DNA from: an uncultured Kouleothrix sp.
GTDB lineage: Bacteria; Chloroflexota; Chloroflexia; Chloroflexales; Roseiflexaceae
Direction: 5' to 3'
Assembly (NCBI GenBank): GCA_937858455.1
Contig: CALLYN010000208.1
Coordinates: 1 to 6,059 of the forward strand
DNA: 6,059 bases
Shown here: piece by piece, positions 1 through 5,870 of the stretch
Layout of the letters: every line of letters starts with the position of its first letter
Numbering within the stretch: position 1 is the first letter of the stretch
Translations under genes and position numbers: made by a program
Notes under the pieces: generated by a model
Databases searched by the model: none
Told to the model about the DNA's origin: nothing
What the model saw: the letters and a program-made list of their open reading frames with translations, nothing else

Positions 1-702
1 GTGCGCGGTGCGCGCCAGCGGCCACGGCCGCGCCACCACCGCGCGCGGCGCGCCCGGCTCAAACGAGTTCAGGTGCCCGGCGGCGAAGCGGTAGGTCATG
101 ATATCGCCCGCGAAGAACAGCGAGCGCCGCATCCCCAGCGGCGCCAGCACCAGCTCGTCGATCGTGCGCTCGAAGGTGGCGCCGCTCACCACCTCGATCA
201 CCCTGCCGGCCACGTAGAAGCCCGCGTTGTTGTACGACCAGACCTCGCCCAGCGGGGTGAGCTGCGGCAGGTCGCGCATGCGCTCGACGATCCGCGCCAG
301 CGCGTCGTCGCCGCCGCCGAGGTCGTCGAAGTAGTCGCCGGCCCAGCCGCCTGTGTGGTTGAACAGGTGCCGCAGCGTCACGCGCGCGGCCACGCCCTCG
401 TCGGCGAGCCGCAGATCCGGCAAGTACTCGCGCACCGGCGCGTCGAGGCTCAGCCGGCCCTGCTCGGCCAGGCGCATGGCTGCCGTCGCCGTGATCGTCT
501 TGCTCGTCGAGCCGATCTGGAACAGCGTGTCGGCGTCGACCGGCAGCGGGTTGTCGATGCTGGTGACGCCCAGGCCCGCGACGTGCTCGCGATCGCCGTC
601 GGTCACGCCGATCGCTACGCCGGGCACGGCTAATCGCTCCATCTCGCGCGCGGCTAGCTCACAGAGCTGTGCGAAGCGCGCGTCGGCACCGCTGTCTTCC
701 AT
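1..702 (-). CDS. Class C beta-lactamase-like serine hydrolase, C-terminus cut by window edge
   Basis: The 234 codons visible encode the N-terminal part of a serine beta-lactamase/penicillin-binding-like hydrolase (Beta-lactamase or esterase family VIII fold). The nucleophile motif SxxK is S65-T-S-K68, inside the typical context LFQIGSTSKTITA. The second motif YxN is Y157-N-N159 (WSYNNAGFYVAG), and the conserved LRHLFNHTGG stretch is at about 110-119. The third motif (KTG/HxG) would lie beyond position 1, so the protein is incomplete here; family members are usually 350-500 residues. The start at 702 is supported by an AAAGGAG ribosome site at 709-715, six bases upstream. No signal peptide is visible, which suggests a cytoplasmic enzyme and argues against a secreted resistance beta-lactamase. 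Members act as esterases, D-amino peptidases or lactonases, and the substrate cannot be told here. It lies 68 nt downstream of the glucuronyl hydrolase and may be cotranscribed with it. The family call is firm; the specific function is open. Confidence 0.9.
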   Translation of the reverse strand, partial: MEDSGADARFAQLCELAAREMERLAVPGVAIGVTDGDREHVAGLGVTSIDNPLPVDADTLFQIGSTSKTITATAAMRLAEQGRLSLDAPVREYLPDLRLADEGVAARVTLRHLFNHTGGWAGDYFDDLGGGDDALARIVERMRDLPQLTPLGEVWSYNNAGFYVAGRVIEVVSGATFERTIDELVLAPLGMRRSLFFAGDIMTYRFAAGHLNSFEPGAPRAVVARPWPLARTAH

Positions 703-770
703 AGCAGGCTCCTTTGGCTATCGTTTTTAGAACGTACGCAGTTGGCGCGCTCGGCCTTCGCAGAGCGGCG

Positions 771-1919
771 TCAGGAAATAACCAGCCCCGGCTTTGCTAC
801 GCGCATCAAGGCTTCGACAAAGTAATAATCGCCGTAGATCAGGCCGTGATCCATCAGGCCATGCGGTTTAGAGCGCGTGCCGTGCAGCAGTATGCTCTCT
901 TCGCCGGTGTTGCGGCTGGTGTAGCTCTGCCAGAGCGATGCAAGTATGTCGATCGCCCGGCCTCGCCATGTCTCCGCCAGGCCGGCATCGTCTTCGACAG
1001 CCGCAAGGTTGAGCAGGCCCGCCGCTACAATCGCCGCCGCCGAGCTGTCGCGTACATCATGTGGCAGCAGCGGGCTGTCGTAGTCCCAGAATGGGATCAA
1101 GTCGGCTGGCAGCCGAGGCCAGATGTACTCGACCAGGCGGCGGCTGGCGTGCAGAAAGGCCGGGTCGCCGGTCGCGCGGTAGCAGTCGGCAAACCCGTAT
1201 ACCCCCCACGCCTGGCCGCGACTCCAGCACGAGGTTGCGCTCAGCCCCTGGTGGGTATTCTGTGTAAGGAATGCGCCTGTGTCTGGGTCAAAGTCGCAGA
1301 CGTGCGCGGTGCTGCCGTCGGCGCGAAGGTGGCGGGCTAGGGTGGTGCGCGCGTGGGCCGCGCCGATTTCCGCATAGCTCGGATTGCCGGTTTCTTTGCC
1401 TGCCCAGAACAGCAGATCGAGGTTCATCATCGTGTCCATGATCGTTCGCCCGCGCAGCTCGGGCGAGGCATCCAGCGCGCCCCACGCCTGGATATACTGC
1501 CCGCGCGGGTTGAAGCGGCCTCCGAGCATTTCGGCGGCCTCGAGCGCCGGCTGCTTGAGGCTGGCATCGCCGGTGAGCTGGTAGCCTAGCACGAAGCCCA
1601 GCTCGAACAGAAAGCCAAGATCGTGATCGATCTGCTCGGGCTGGCGTGGCACAAGGCGGTACGCCCACTCGCGCGCGGCCAGCTGAAGCGCCGAGTCGCC
1701 ACTGGCCGCATAGGCCAGCCACAGCAGCCCGACCCAGTGCCCGCCGACCCACCAGCCGCGCAGCGCGGGGTCGATCTGCACCCACTTTCCGCCCTCGGTG
1801 CGCTCGGGAAAGCTGGCGAGCGTTGCTAGGTTCTGGCGCGTTTTGGCAACGCAGAAGTCCATCGCGGCGCCAAGCCAGGCCGGGGGCGATGGCTGCTTTG
1901 TCGTGGGGTTTCTTTCCAT
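771..1919 (-). CDS. Glycoside hydrolase family 88, unsaturated glucuronyl hydrolase
   Basis: This 382-residue protein looks like the Bacillus unsaturated glucuronyl hydrolase (UGL, 377 residues) from end to end. Family enzymes remove the 4,5-unsaturated uronic acid left at the non-reducing end of oligosaccharides by polysaccharide lyases, through hydration of the double bond. Residues match the UGL active site at a constant offset of 12-13: H99-D100 (UGL H87/D88), D162 in the MDTMMNL motif (D149), H206 (H193), and R234 and W238 in WSRGQAW (R221, W225). Other shared blocks are YIQAWG at about 142-147, THQG at 222-225, RDSSAAAI at 290-297 and GDYYFVEAL at 363-371. The fold is an (alpha/alpha)6 barrel. 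No signal peptide is seen, so it should act in the cytoplasm on imported oligosaccharides. The start at 1919 has a GGAG site nine bases upstream (1929-1932). No lyase or sugar transporter lies in the window, so the polysaccharide source (glycosaminoglycan, gellan-like or other) is unknown. GH105 is the nearest alternative and fits less well. Confidence 0.93.
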   Translation of the reverse strand: MERNPTTKQPSPPAWLGAAMDFCVAKTRQNLATLASFPERTEGGKWVQIDPALRGWWVGGHWVGLLWLAYAASGDSALQLAAREWAYRLVPRQPEQIDHDLGFLFELGFVLGYQLTGDASLKQPALEAAEMLGGRFNPRGQYIQAWGALDASPELRGRTIMDTMMNLDLLFWAGKETGNPSYAEIGAAHARTTLARHLRADGSTAHVCDFDPDTGAFLTQNTHQGLSATSCWSRGQAWGVYGFADCYRATGDPAFLHASRRLVEYIWPRLPADLIPFWDYDSPLLPHDVRDSSAAAIVAAGLLNLAAVEDDAGLAETWRGRAIDILASLWQSYTSRNTGEESILLHGTRSKPHGLMDHGLIYGDYYFVEALMRVAKPGLVIS

Positions 1920-1948
1920 GCTCAGTCGCTCCGCGCGTTGCTATGAGG

Positions 1949-1977
1949 AATGCAATCAGGGCTTACTACACTGTCAA
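1949..1977 (-). promoter_or_regulatory. Candidate promoter of the glucuronyl hydrolase gene
   Basis: A perfect TTGACA -35 box lies at 1977-1972 on the minus strand. With 17 bp spacing the -10 position (1954-1949) reads TGCATT, only three of six matches to TATAAT. A transcript would start near 1942, leaving a leader of about 20 nt that contains the GGAG ribosome site. The weak -10 and the fact that the TTGACA belongs to an inverted-repeat arm make this tentative. Confidence 0.3.
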
Positions 1978-2135
1978 CGAAGTCTCCTCGCATGTCATTG
2001 TCATGGTTCGCTTCGCTCACCATCTCGCTGCAAACCGCTGTGTATCGCTTGAGGGGGCGGAGCTTCGTTCAGCATGACATGGCATTTCTTCGCTTCGGGC
2101 GATACAAGGAAACGTCGTTGACAAAGTACTCAGCC
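1960..2135. repeat. Imperfect inverted repeat, MITE-like element of about 175 bp
   Basis: The left arm 1960-1990 and the reverse complement of the right arm 2105-2135 match at 24 of 31 positions. The shared core is TGTCAACGA.GT.TCCT.G (16 of 19). A second pair of shared 8-mers (CATGTCAT at 1991-1998 and its complement at 2074-2081) lies further in, and a third pair (TGTATCGC at 2041-2048 with its complement at 2099-2106) also occurs. The inverted similarity may extend outward to about 1953 and 2139 with a small gap. Each arm contains an outward-facing TTGACA. No transposase gene fits inside and no target-site duplication is evident, so the element could be a non-autonomous transposon remnant or a dispersed intergenic repeat. 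Exact ends are uncertain. Confidence 0.5.
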
Positions 2136-2142
2136 ATTGTCT

Positions 2143-2190
2143 CTGCGTGCGGTTTTTTCGCGCGGAGCGCAGAAAACCGCACACACGCAG
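2143..2190. repeat. Hairpin-forming inverted repeat
   Basis: GTGCGGTTTT at 2147-2156 pairs perfectly with 2173-2182. Outside it CTGC (2143-2146) pairs with GCAG (2187-2190) across a four-base bulge. The 16-base loop holds a further GCGC/GCGC mini-stem (2160-2163 with 2167-2170). No T-run follows on either strand, so it is not a textbook intrinsic terminator. It sits next to the right arm of the MITE-like element and may belong to it. Confidence 0.5.
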
Positions 2191-2293
2191 CTGCGTAGGC
2201 CCTGGCTCTATCGCGCGCTATTGTACACCGTATTGGGTTTCGCTTTGGCTGGAGTGCCGGGCAGATCAGGGAGAGGCCGGCGCCGCCCGGACA

Positions 2294-2348
2294 TACACGT
2301 GCGGAGGAGGGGCGGGCGCATTGCGCCCGCCCATCCTCCGCACGTGTA
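2294..2348 (-). terminator. 55-nt near-perfect palindrome after serA, candidate terminator
   Basis: Two 27-nt arms (2294-2320 and 2322-2348) are exact reverse complements except for one G/A mismatch (2309 against 2333), around a single central T. The structure starts 33 nt after the serA stop codon, where a transcription end or an mRNA-stabilising hairpin is expected. Downstream on the minus strand the sequence stays GC-rich with no T-tract, so termination would have to be U-tract independent, or the hairpin may protect the 3' end. The length and near-perfection exceed an ordinary terminator, so it could also be a dispersed palindromic repeat. Confidence 0.5.
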
Positions 2349-2381
2349 GCTCTGCCGCGCGTATGCGCGGGCGCGCTGGCG

Positions 2382-3956
2382 CTACAGCACCACCGCCACG
2401 GCGCGCTGGATGTCGTCTTCGCCCTGGATCGTGTCGAGCACATCGGCCGGCACCGCGTCGTCGAGCGTCAGCACCATCATAGCCTGCTCGCGCGGCGCCA
2501 TGCGGCCCACATACATGCCCGAGATATTCACGTCGGCGCCGCCGAGCAGCGTGCCGACGCGCCCGATCATGCCGGGGCGGTCGCGGTGGTACGTGAACAT
2601 CAGCGCGCCCGACGGCACAAAGTCGACCCAGTAGCCGTCGACTTCGACGACGTGGGCTTCGTCGCGGAACACGGTGCCGGCGAAGTCGTGCGAGCCGTCG
2701 GCGCCGATCGCGCGCAGCACCAGCAGCCCGGCGAAATGCTCGGCGTCGCGCGAGGAGCGCTCGGTGTACTTCATGCCGCGCTCGCGCGCCAGCAGCGGCG
2801 CGTTCACCGGCGTCACGCGCTGCTCGCACACGCCGTCGAGCAGGCCCTGCAGCACCGCCAGCCGCACGGGCGCCTGGCTGACCTCGGCCAGCTCGCCGAG
2901 GTATTCCAGCTCGTACACGCGCACCGGCTCGTTGATCAGCCGGGTGCACAGCGCGCCGAGCTTGCGGCCGAGCGTGATGTACGGCATCAGCACGCTCCAC
3001 TCCTCGGGCGCCACAAACGGCGCGTTCACGGCGTAGCGCGGCGTCGCGCCGCGCAGCGCGTCGACCACGCCCTCGGCTACGTCGACGCCGGTGAGCATCT
3101 GGGCCTCGACGGTGGATGCGCCGAGGTGCGGCAGCGTGATCACGCGCGGGTGGCCGAGCAGCGGGCTGTCGGTGGGCGGCTCTTTGCTGAACACGTCGAA
3201 CGCCGCGCCGGCGATCACCCGGCGCTCAAGCGCGTCGGCCAGCGCGGCCTCGTCGACGATCCCGCCGCGCGCGGCGTTGATCAGGTGGGCGCTGGGTTTC
3301 ATCTGCGCCAGCCGCGCCGCGTTGATCAGGTTGCGCGTCGATTCGACCAGCGGCACATGCAGCGACACAAAATCGCTGCGCGCCAGCACCTCGTCGAGCG
3401 TCGCGAGCGTCACGCCCAGCTGCGCGGCGCGGTCGGTCGACACCACCGGGTCGTAGGCCAGCACGTCCATCTCGAGGCCGCGCGCGCGGCGGGCCACCTC
3501 GGCGCCAATGCGCCCCAGCCCCACCAGGCCGAGTGTCTTGCCGCGCACTTCGAAGCCCATGAACTTGTTGCGCTCCCACTTGCCGCCCTGCAGCGAGCCG
3601 TGGGCCTGCGGCAGCTGGCGCGCGAGCGCCAAGATCAGGCCCACCGTCAGCTCGGCCACGGCCACGCTGTTCGATGCGGGCGCGTTCACCACCACAATAC
3701 CACGGCGCGTGGCCGCGTCGACGTCGATATTGTCGACGCCGGTGCCGGCGCGGCCGACCACGCGCAGCCTGGTGCCCGCCGCCAGCACTTCGGCGGTCAC
3801 TTTGGTGCCGCTGCGCACCACCAGCGCGTCGTACTCGGGCAGCGCCGCCAGCAGCCCGGCCTTGTCGAGGTCGGTGCGCACGTCGACCTGCGCGGCCGCG
3901 CGTAGGGCTGCCAGCCCTTCCTCGGCGATTGTCTCGGTGACGAGAATCCGATCCAT
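2382..3956 (-). CDS. serA: D-3-phosphoglycerate dehydrogenase (SerA, long form with ACT domain)
   Basis: This 524-residue enzyme oxidises 3-phosphoglycerate to 3-phosphohydroxypyruvate with NAD+, the first step of serine synthesis, in the cytoplasm. The substrate domain is split (about 1-98 and 285-313) around the nucleotide domain (about 99-284). Visible motifs are the Rossmann G146-x-G148-x-x-G151, the ribose-binding acidic residue D169 (YDP), and the catalytic set R230 (NAARGG), E259 (KEP) and H277 (PHLGAS). An intervening (ASB) domain covers about 317-440, and an ACT domain covers about 452-524. H457, D459 and N477 in the ACT domain stand where the Mycobacterium enzyme binds L-serine, so feedback inhibition by serine is likely. 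The length matches the long type I form (about 528 residues). The start at 3956 is chosen for MDRILVTE, the family N-terminus, and the GGAGG site before it. An upstream in-frame ATG at 4016 would add 20 unrelated residues and is unlikely. It lies 196 nt downstream of the aminotransferase. Confidence 0.97.
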   Translation of the reverse strand: MDRILVTETIAEEGLAALRAAAQVDVRTDLDKAGLLAALPEYDALVVRSGTKVTAEVLAAGTRLRVVGRAGTGVDNIDVDAATRRGIVVVNAPASNSVAVAELTVGLILALARQLPQAHGSLQGGKWERNKFMGFEVRGKTLGLVGLGRIGAEVARRARGLEMDVLAYDPVVSTDRAAQLGVTLATLDEVLARSDFVSLHVPLVESTRNLINAARLAQMKPSAHLINAARGGIVDEAALADALERRVIAGAAFDVFSKEPPTDSPLLGHPRVITLPHLGASTVEAQMLTGVDVAEGVVDALRGATPRYAVNAPFVAPEEWSVLMPYITLGRKLGALCTRLINEPVRVYELEYLGELAEVSQAPVRLAVLQGLLDGVCEQRVTPVNAPLLARERGMKYTERSSRDAEHFAGLLVLRAIGADGSHDFAGTVFRDEAHVVEVDGYWVDFVPSGALMFTYHRDRPGMIGRVGTLLGGADVNISGMYVGRMAPREQAMMVLTLDDAVPADVLDTIQGEDDIQRAVAVVL

Positions 3957-3964
3957 TGAGCGAA

Positions 3965-3969
3965 CCTCC
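3965..3969 (-). promoter_or_regulatory. Ribosome binding site that fixes the serA start
   Basis: GGAGG on the minus strand, eight bases before the ATG at 3956. It lies inside the longer reading frame that begins at 4016 and therefore argues for the shorter 524-residue protein. Confidence 0.85.
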
Positions 3970-3990
3970 GCTTGTTGTAGCGCTAACGCT

Positions 3991-4009
3991 GCTCTGCCGA
4001 AGGCTGAGC
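3991..4009 (-). promoter_or_regulatory. Small hairpin in the serA leader
   Basis: On the minus strand GCTC-A-GCC, loop TTC, GGC-A-GAGC forms a 7-bp stem with one A/A mismatch. It lies about 35 nt before the serA start and after the terminator-like hairpin at 4042-4096. It may be part of a folded leader; no known riboswitch class was recognised. Confidence 0.35.
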
Positions 4010-4029
4010 CCGCCAACTGCGCAAGTCAT

Positions 4030-4096
4030 AAAAACAAAGAGCGTATTGCACCGGCGTAAGGCGGGCGCGCGGCCCACGGTTCGCCAATGCAATACG
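4030..4096 (-). terminator. Intrinsic terminator or attenuator between the aminotransferase and serA
   Basis: On the minus strand the arm 4096-4082 pairs with 4056-4042 over 15 bp: CGTATTGCA with TGCAATACG, then two U.G wobbles and GGCG with CGCC. The 25-base loop contains a further GGGC/GCCC mini-stem. Right after the stem comes a T-rich tract (CTCTTTGTTTTTA, 4041-4029). This is the only hairpin in the window with a U-tract, so it looks like a true Rho-independent terminator. It ends about 73 nt before serA, and no good promoter was found in those 73 nt. It could therefore work as an attenuator that lets some transcription reach serA. Confidence 0.65.
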
Positions 4097-4113
4097 TTCA
4101 GCAAGCGACGCTG

Positions 4114-4145
4114 GGTTGAGGGGCGGCGCCGTGCCGGCCCCAACC
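4114..4145 (-). terminator. Hairpin just after the aminotransferase stop
   Basis: On the minus strand GGTTG pairs with CAACC, then GGG with CCC past a one-base bulge, then CGGC with GCCG past a C/C mismatch, around a five-base loop. It starts seven bases after the stop codon. No T-run follows, so it may stabilise the mRNA end or contribute to termination together with the hairpin at 4042-4096. Confidence 0.45.
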
Positions 4146-4152
4146 GTTTCGA

Positions 4153-5250
4153 TCACGCCTTGGGCGTGAGGCTCTTCACCACCGTATCGAGCTGCTCCAG
4201 CGTGAGCGTCAGGTCGTCTTCGGCGAAGAAGCCCAGGTGGCCAATGCGAATAATGCTATCCTTCAGGCGCTCGGGTCCGCCGGCAATCACCGTATTATAG
4301 CGCGCGCGCAGCTCGTCGCGCACATCCTTCGGCGCGACGCCCTCGGGCAGCGTGATCGCCGTGACCACATTCGAGTTGTGGGGCGGGTCGGCGAACAGGC
4401 CCAGGCCCATGTCGAGCACCGCGTTGCGCACCAGGTCGCCGGCGCGCTGGTGGCGGGCAAAGCGCGCCGACGCGCCCTCCTGCTCCATCAGGTCGAGCGC
4501 CGCGCTGAGGCCGTAGAACACCGACACCGCCGGGGTGTAGGGTGTCGAGCCCTCGTTGTGGGCCTCGCGCAGGCGCCGGAAATCCCAGTAGAAGCGCGGC
4601 ATGCGCGAGTTCGCGACCGCCTCCCAGGCGCGCGGGCTGACGCTGAGCATCGCCAGGCCGGGCGGGCAGCCGAAGGCCTTCTGCGATGCCGACACCACCA
4701 CGTCGACGCCCCAGGCGTCGGTTTCAAACGGCAGCGCGCCGATGCCGCTGATCGAGTCGACCAGGATCAGCGCATTGCTCTCGTCGTGGATCATCTGGGC
4801 CAGCCGGCCGATCGGGTTGGTGACGCCGGTGGAGGTTTCGTTGTGGGTCAGGTACACCGCCTTCACGTCGGGGTTGGCGCGCAGCGCGTCGCGTAGCGCC
4901 AGCGGGCTGCACGCGCTGCCCCACGAGTGCTCGAGGCGCGTCACATTCACGCCGAAGGCCTGGGCGATCGCGGCGGCGCGCTCGCCGAACACCCCGCCCA
5001 CCACCATCAGCGCGCGGTCGCCGGGCGAGAACAGGTTGACGATCGCCGCCTCGAGGCCGCCGGTGCCCGAGGATGTAAAGCACAGGATTTCGTTCTGGGT
5101 GGCGAAGATACTGGCCAGGCGGGCGCGCACCTCGCCGAGCAGCAGCTTGAACTCGGAGCCGCGGTGGTTGATCATTTGGTTTGCCAGCGCCGCGCGCACC
5201 GACTCGGGCATGGCGGTGGGGCCGGGGATGCGAAGATTTTGTGCTGCCAT
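4153..5250 (-). CDS. Class V PLP aminotransferase (serine/alanine-glyoxylate type), likely acts on phosphohydroxypyruvate
   Basis: This 365-residue protein is a fold-type I, class V aminotransferase close to the alanine-glyoxylate/serine-glyoxylate/serine-pyruvate group. The N-terminus has the family signature IPGPTAMPESVRAA (8-21). Cofactor residues visible are the phosphate-cradling SGTGG (61-65), D165 (VDSISG) for the pyridine nitrogen, and K191 in SASQKAFGCPPG for the Schiff base. HNETSTG (136-142) is the typical family block, and R335 (IRIGHLG) should bind the substrate carboxylate. It lies immediately upstream of serA on the same strand, so the likely role is amino transfer to 3-phosphohydroxypyruvate to give phosphoserine, replacing a canonical SerC. 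Serine-glyoxylate or alanine-glyoxylate transamination remains possible from sequence alone. The start at 5250 is chosen because an AGGAG site precedes it by five bases, and because the next upstream in-frame ATG (5364) overlaps the -10 box and would add 38 residues unlike the family. Confidence 0.93.
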   Translation of the reverse strand: MAAQNLRIPGPTAMPESVRAALANQMINHRGSEFKLLLGEVRARLASIFATQNEILCFTSSGTGGLEAAIVNLFSPGDRALMVVGGVFGERAAAIAQAFGVNVTRLEHSWGSACSPLALRDALRANPDVKAVYLTHNETSTGVTNPIGRLAQMIHDESNALILVDSISGIGALPFETDAWGVDVVVSASQKAFGCPPGLAMLSVSPRAWEAVANSRMPRFYWDFRRLREAHNEGSTPYTPAVSVFYGLSAALDLMEQEGASARFARHQRAGDLVRNAVLDMGLGLFADPPHNSNVVTAITLPEGVAPKDVRDELRARYNTVIAGGPERLKDSIIRIGHLGFFAEDDLTLTLEQLDTVVKSLTPKA

Positions 5251-5363
5251 GTCGTCTCCTACGTCAACAATGCAAAAAACTTTATCTCTTAATAGAACGA
5301 CAGTGAGCGCCAACAAGTTATCTTCAAGCCACAAGCTCGGCCACCCGGCCACGTGCCGCGCCA
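5251..5363 (-). promoter_or_regulatory. Untranslated leader of the aminotransferase mRNA
   Basis: About 107 nt separate the predicted transcription start (near 5357) from the ATG. AACTT and AAGTT segments could pair across about 30 nt and are followed by a run of T, giving at best a weak attenuator-like hairpin. I recognise no known riboswitch or T-box. The AT content rises sharply at 5260-5320 compared with the genes on either side. Confidence 0.35.
5256..5260 (-). promoter_or_regulatory. Ribosome binding site that fixes the aminotransferase start
   Basis: AGGAG on the minus strand, five bases before the ATG at 5250. It supports the 365-residue protein over the 403-residue extension. Confidence 0.85.
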
Positions 5364-5393
5364 ATTATAGTCGCGGTGCCGCGCGCGAGTCAA
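5364..5393 (-). promoter_or_regulatory. Sigma70-type promoter of the aminotransferase (and perhaps serA)
   Basis: TTGACT at 5393-5388 (five of six to the -35 consensus) and a perfect TATAAT at 5369-5364, 18 bp apart, on the minus strand. Transcription should begin near 5357. This is the best promoter in the window. It lies 30 bp from the edge of the large tandem array, so array length changes could affect its upstream region. Confidence 0.75.
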
Positions 5394-5422
5394 GAGCGCC
5401 GCTGTCTACGGTCTTTGTTTGC

Positions 5423-5807
5423 AGGACGAAGGACGAAAGACAGGCGACGCATCAGCCAGGACGAAGGACAAAAGACAGACGACGCATCAGCCAGGATGAA
5501 GGACAAAAGACAGACGACGCATCAGCCAGGACGAAGGACAAAAGACGGACGGTCGCATCAGCCAGGACGAAGGACAAAAGACAGACGACGCATCAGCCAG
5601 GACGAAGGACAAAAGACAGCGACGCATCAGCCAGGACGAAGGACAAAAGACAGCGACGCATCAGCCAGGACGAAGGGCGAAAGACAGACGACGCATCAGC
5701 CAGGACGAAGGACGAAAGACAGACGGTCGCATCAGCCAGGACGAAGGACAAAAGACAGGCGACGCATCAGCTAGGACGAAGGACAAAAGACAGACGGTCG
5801 CATCAGC
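5423..5807. repeat. Tandem array of eleven 34-36 bp units
   Basis: Eleven head-to-tail copies start at 5423, 5458, 5493, 5528, 5564, 5599, 5633, 5667, 5702, 5738 and 5773. Each begins AGGACGAAGGACAAAAGACA and ends with GCATCAGCC, and a short junction between these parts varies. The junction types are GACGAC (35 bp), GACGGTC or GGACGGTC (36 bp), GCGAC (34 bp) and GGCGAC (35 bp). Three copies have GACGAAAG or GGCGAAAG in place of GACAAAAG. The last unit lacks its final C. There are no unique spacers, so it is not a CRISPR array. An open reading frame through it is a by-product of the repeat, because units of 34 and 36 bp break any coding period. It lies between the aminotransferase promoter and the right-hand 20-bp repeats. 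Confidence 0.95.
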
Positions 5808-5810
5808 GCG

Positions 5811-5841
5811 GTCTTTTGTCTTTCGTCTTTCGTCTTTCGTC
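5811..5841. repeat. Inverted copy of the array core with three TTTCGTC heptamers
   Basis: 5811-5827 is the reverse complement of the array core at 5775-5791 with one difference in 17 (a G/T pair that could wobble in RNA), leaving a 19-base loop. It continues as TTTCGTC three times (5821-5827, 5828-5834, 5835-5841). The array thus ends in a potential hairpin made from its own unit. Confidence 0.8.
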
Positions 5842-5870
5842 AAACCGGTTCGGATTTGTGATAGCCTGCC

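Larger units (their letters stand above)
1920..2381. other. 462-nt gene-free spacer between serA and the glucuronyl hydrolase
   Basis: No reading frame here looks like a protein on either strand; the frames are short, of odd composition and lack ribosome sites. The spacer holds the MITE-like arms (1960-2135), a hairpin (2143-2190) and the long palindrome (2294-2348). A stretch at 2191-2293 shows only a loose 6-bp inverted repeat (CCGGGC at 2257-2262 with GCCCGG at 2285-2290) and nothing else I can name. No tRNA or other RNA gene was recognised. Confidence 0.6.

Noticed and set aside
1..633. Plus-strand frame opposite the serine hydrolase
   Set aside because: The minus strand encodes clear SxxK and YxN motifs; the plus frame has GC-driven composition and no family features.
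2069..2137. 22-codon minus-strand frame beginning MAEYFVND, superficially like the hydrolase C-terminal YYFVEAL block
   Set aside because: Similarity covers only a few residues, no ribosome site is present, and most of the frame lies in the inverted-repeat arm.
2220..2225. TACAAT -10-like box on the minus strand as promoter of the glucuronyl hydrolase
   Set aside because: No -35 partner at suitable spacing, and it lies about 300 nt from the gene with two inverted repeats between.
2586..3905. 439-codon plus-strand frame opposite serA
   Set aside because: It is the antisense shadow of a clear SerA gene; the protein is rich in His, Arg and Ala with no recognisable domain.
3957..4016. N-terminal extension of SerA from an ATG at 4016
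   Set aside because: The 20 extra residues overlap the GGAGG site and do not match the usual SerA N-terminus.
5376..5774. Repeat-rich protein read through the tandem array
   Set aside because: The frame shifts with 34- and 36-bp units, has no ribosome site and arises only from absence of stops in the repeat.
5423..5807. CRISPR array
   Set aside because: Whole units repeat head to tail with no unique spacers, and variation is limited to a few junction bases.
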